In this document: piece after piece, positions 63,562-64,000 of the stretch
Layout of the letters: every line of letters begins with the position of its first letter
How positions within the stretch are numbered: the first letter of the stretch is position 1
Source: Muscardinus avellanarius
Taxonomy: Eukaryota; Chordata; Mammalia; Rodentia; Gliridae
Length of the DNA stretch: 64,000 bases
Assembly: GCA_963383645.1 (NCBI GenBank)
Contig: OY726560.1
Location: forward strand, 66,643,823-66,707,822
Direction: 5' to 3'
Made by a program: the position numbers and the translations under genes
Notes under the pieces: generated by a model
What the model saw: only the letters and a program-made list of their open reading frames with translations
Database searches by the model: none
Told to the model about the DNA's origin: nothing

Positions 63562-63770
63562 AGGCCAGGCAGCTGGCATGGTGGCGCAGCTTTGTAATCC
63601 AGTACTTGGGAGACTGAGACAGGAGGACCACAGGTTTGAGACCAGCTTTGGCAATTTAGGAATTCTTTCAGCAGCTTAGCAAGACTGTTTCAAAATTATA
63701 AAAAAGGCTGAAGGTGTAGCTCAGAAGTAGAATGCCCCTGGGTTCAATCCCTAATATTATATAAAAGAGG
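63562..63770 (+). mobile_element. Old B1-dID SINE
   Basis: AGGCCAGGCAGCTGGCATGG start; ID half GGCTGAAGGTGTAGCTCAG; followed by G8. Confidence 0.85.
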
Positions 63771-63813
63771 GGGGGGGCTAAGCTAATATTTTTGTTGTTT
63801 TGTTTTTTGGGGG

Positions 63814-63816
<3 letters not shown>

Positions 63817-63859
<43 letters not shown>

Positions 63860-64000
63860 TACTGAGGGTGGAACCCAGGAGCTTTTTCTACTTCTGGGCT
63901 ATACTCCCAGACCTTTTTTATACTTTATTTTTTATACTCTTTTATACTTTATTTGAAAACAGGGTCTCACTAAGTTGCTGAGAGCCTCACTAAGCAGCTG
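63817..64000 (-). mobile_element. B1-dID SINE with (TG)n tail, cut by window end
   Basis: TG run 63817-63857, GTACTGAGGGTGGAACCCAG; linker contains a repeated TTTTATACTTTATTT block; continues past the window. Confidence 0.9.

Overview
This window is nuclear DNA of a rodent, very probably of the squirrel-related clade (Sciuridae, Gliridae or Aplodontiidae). The evidence is a dense load of one dimeric SINE, a B1-like left half joined to an ID/tRNA-like right half (B1-dID type). Both orientations occur and there are about 90 copies or parts, mixed with long CA, TC and A microsatellites. Species cannot be fixed from sequence reading alone.

Only one protein-coding gene was recognised, TRAM1 (translocating chain-associated membrane protein 1), complete on the + strand. 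All eleven coding exons were placed by reading frame and GT-AG junctions: 20938-21060, 32757-32820, 34261-34382, 34505-34621, 36651-36709, 38583-38667, 49418-49488, 49578-49682, 50573-50716, 51474-51634 and 60096-60169. They total 1125 nt, 374 codons plus stop, which is the usual mammalian TRAM1 length, with no frameshift. The start codon lies in a CpG island (about 20.5-21.5 kb), and a 3' UTR of about 1.45 kb ends near 61.64 kb.

Layout. 1-20.4 kb: intergenic, SINE-rich, with antisense MaLR-like LTR pieces, an old L1 3' end, L2/MIR scraps and a large inverted duplication (arms about 4.59-5.79 and 9.49-10.43 kb). 20.45-21.6 kb: TRAM1 CpG-island promoter, exon 1 and a G-rich intronic minisatellite. 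21.6-32.7 kb: intron 1, holding SINEs, a MER2-like Tigger remnant and a 5S rRNA fragment. 32.7-38.7 kb: exons 2-6. 38.7-49.4 kb: intron 6, with a decayed duplicate of exon 6, a MER5A-like element, a direct duplication and many nested SINEs. 49.4-51.6 kb: exons 7-10. 51.6-60.1 kb: intron 10, mostly antisense L1 broken by SINEs. 60.1-61.64 kb: last exon and 3' UTR. The rest is SINE-rich 3' flank.

The most notable observations are a second, out-of-frame copy of TRAM1 exon 6 inside intron 6; the inverted duplication, whose one arm carries a SINE at a site still empty in the other arm; an antisense 5S rRNA 5' fragment; a stop codon overlapping a poly(A) signal just past the weak exon 10 donor; and nested or same-site SINE insertions. 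Element boundaries and identity figures are eye estimates.
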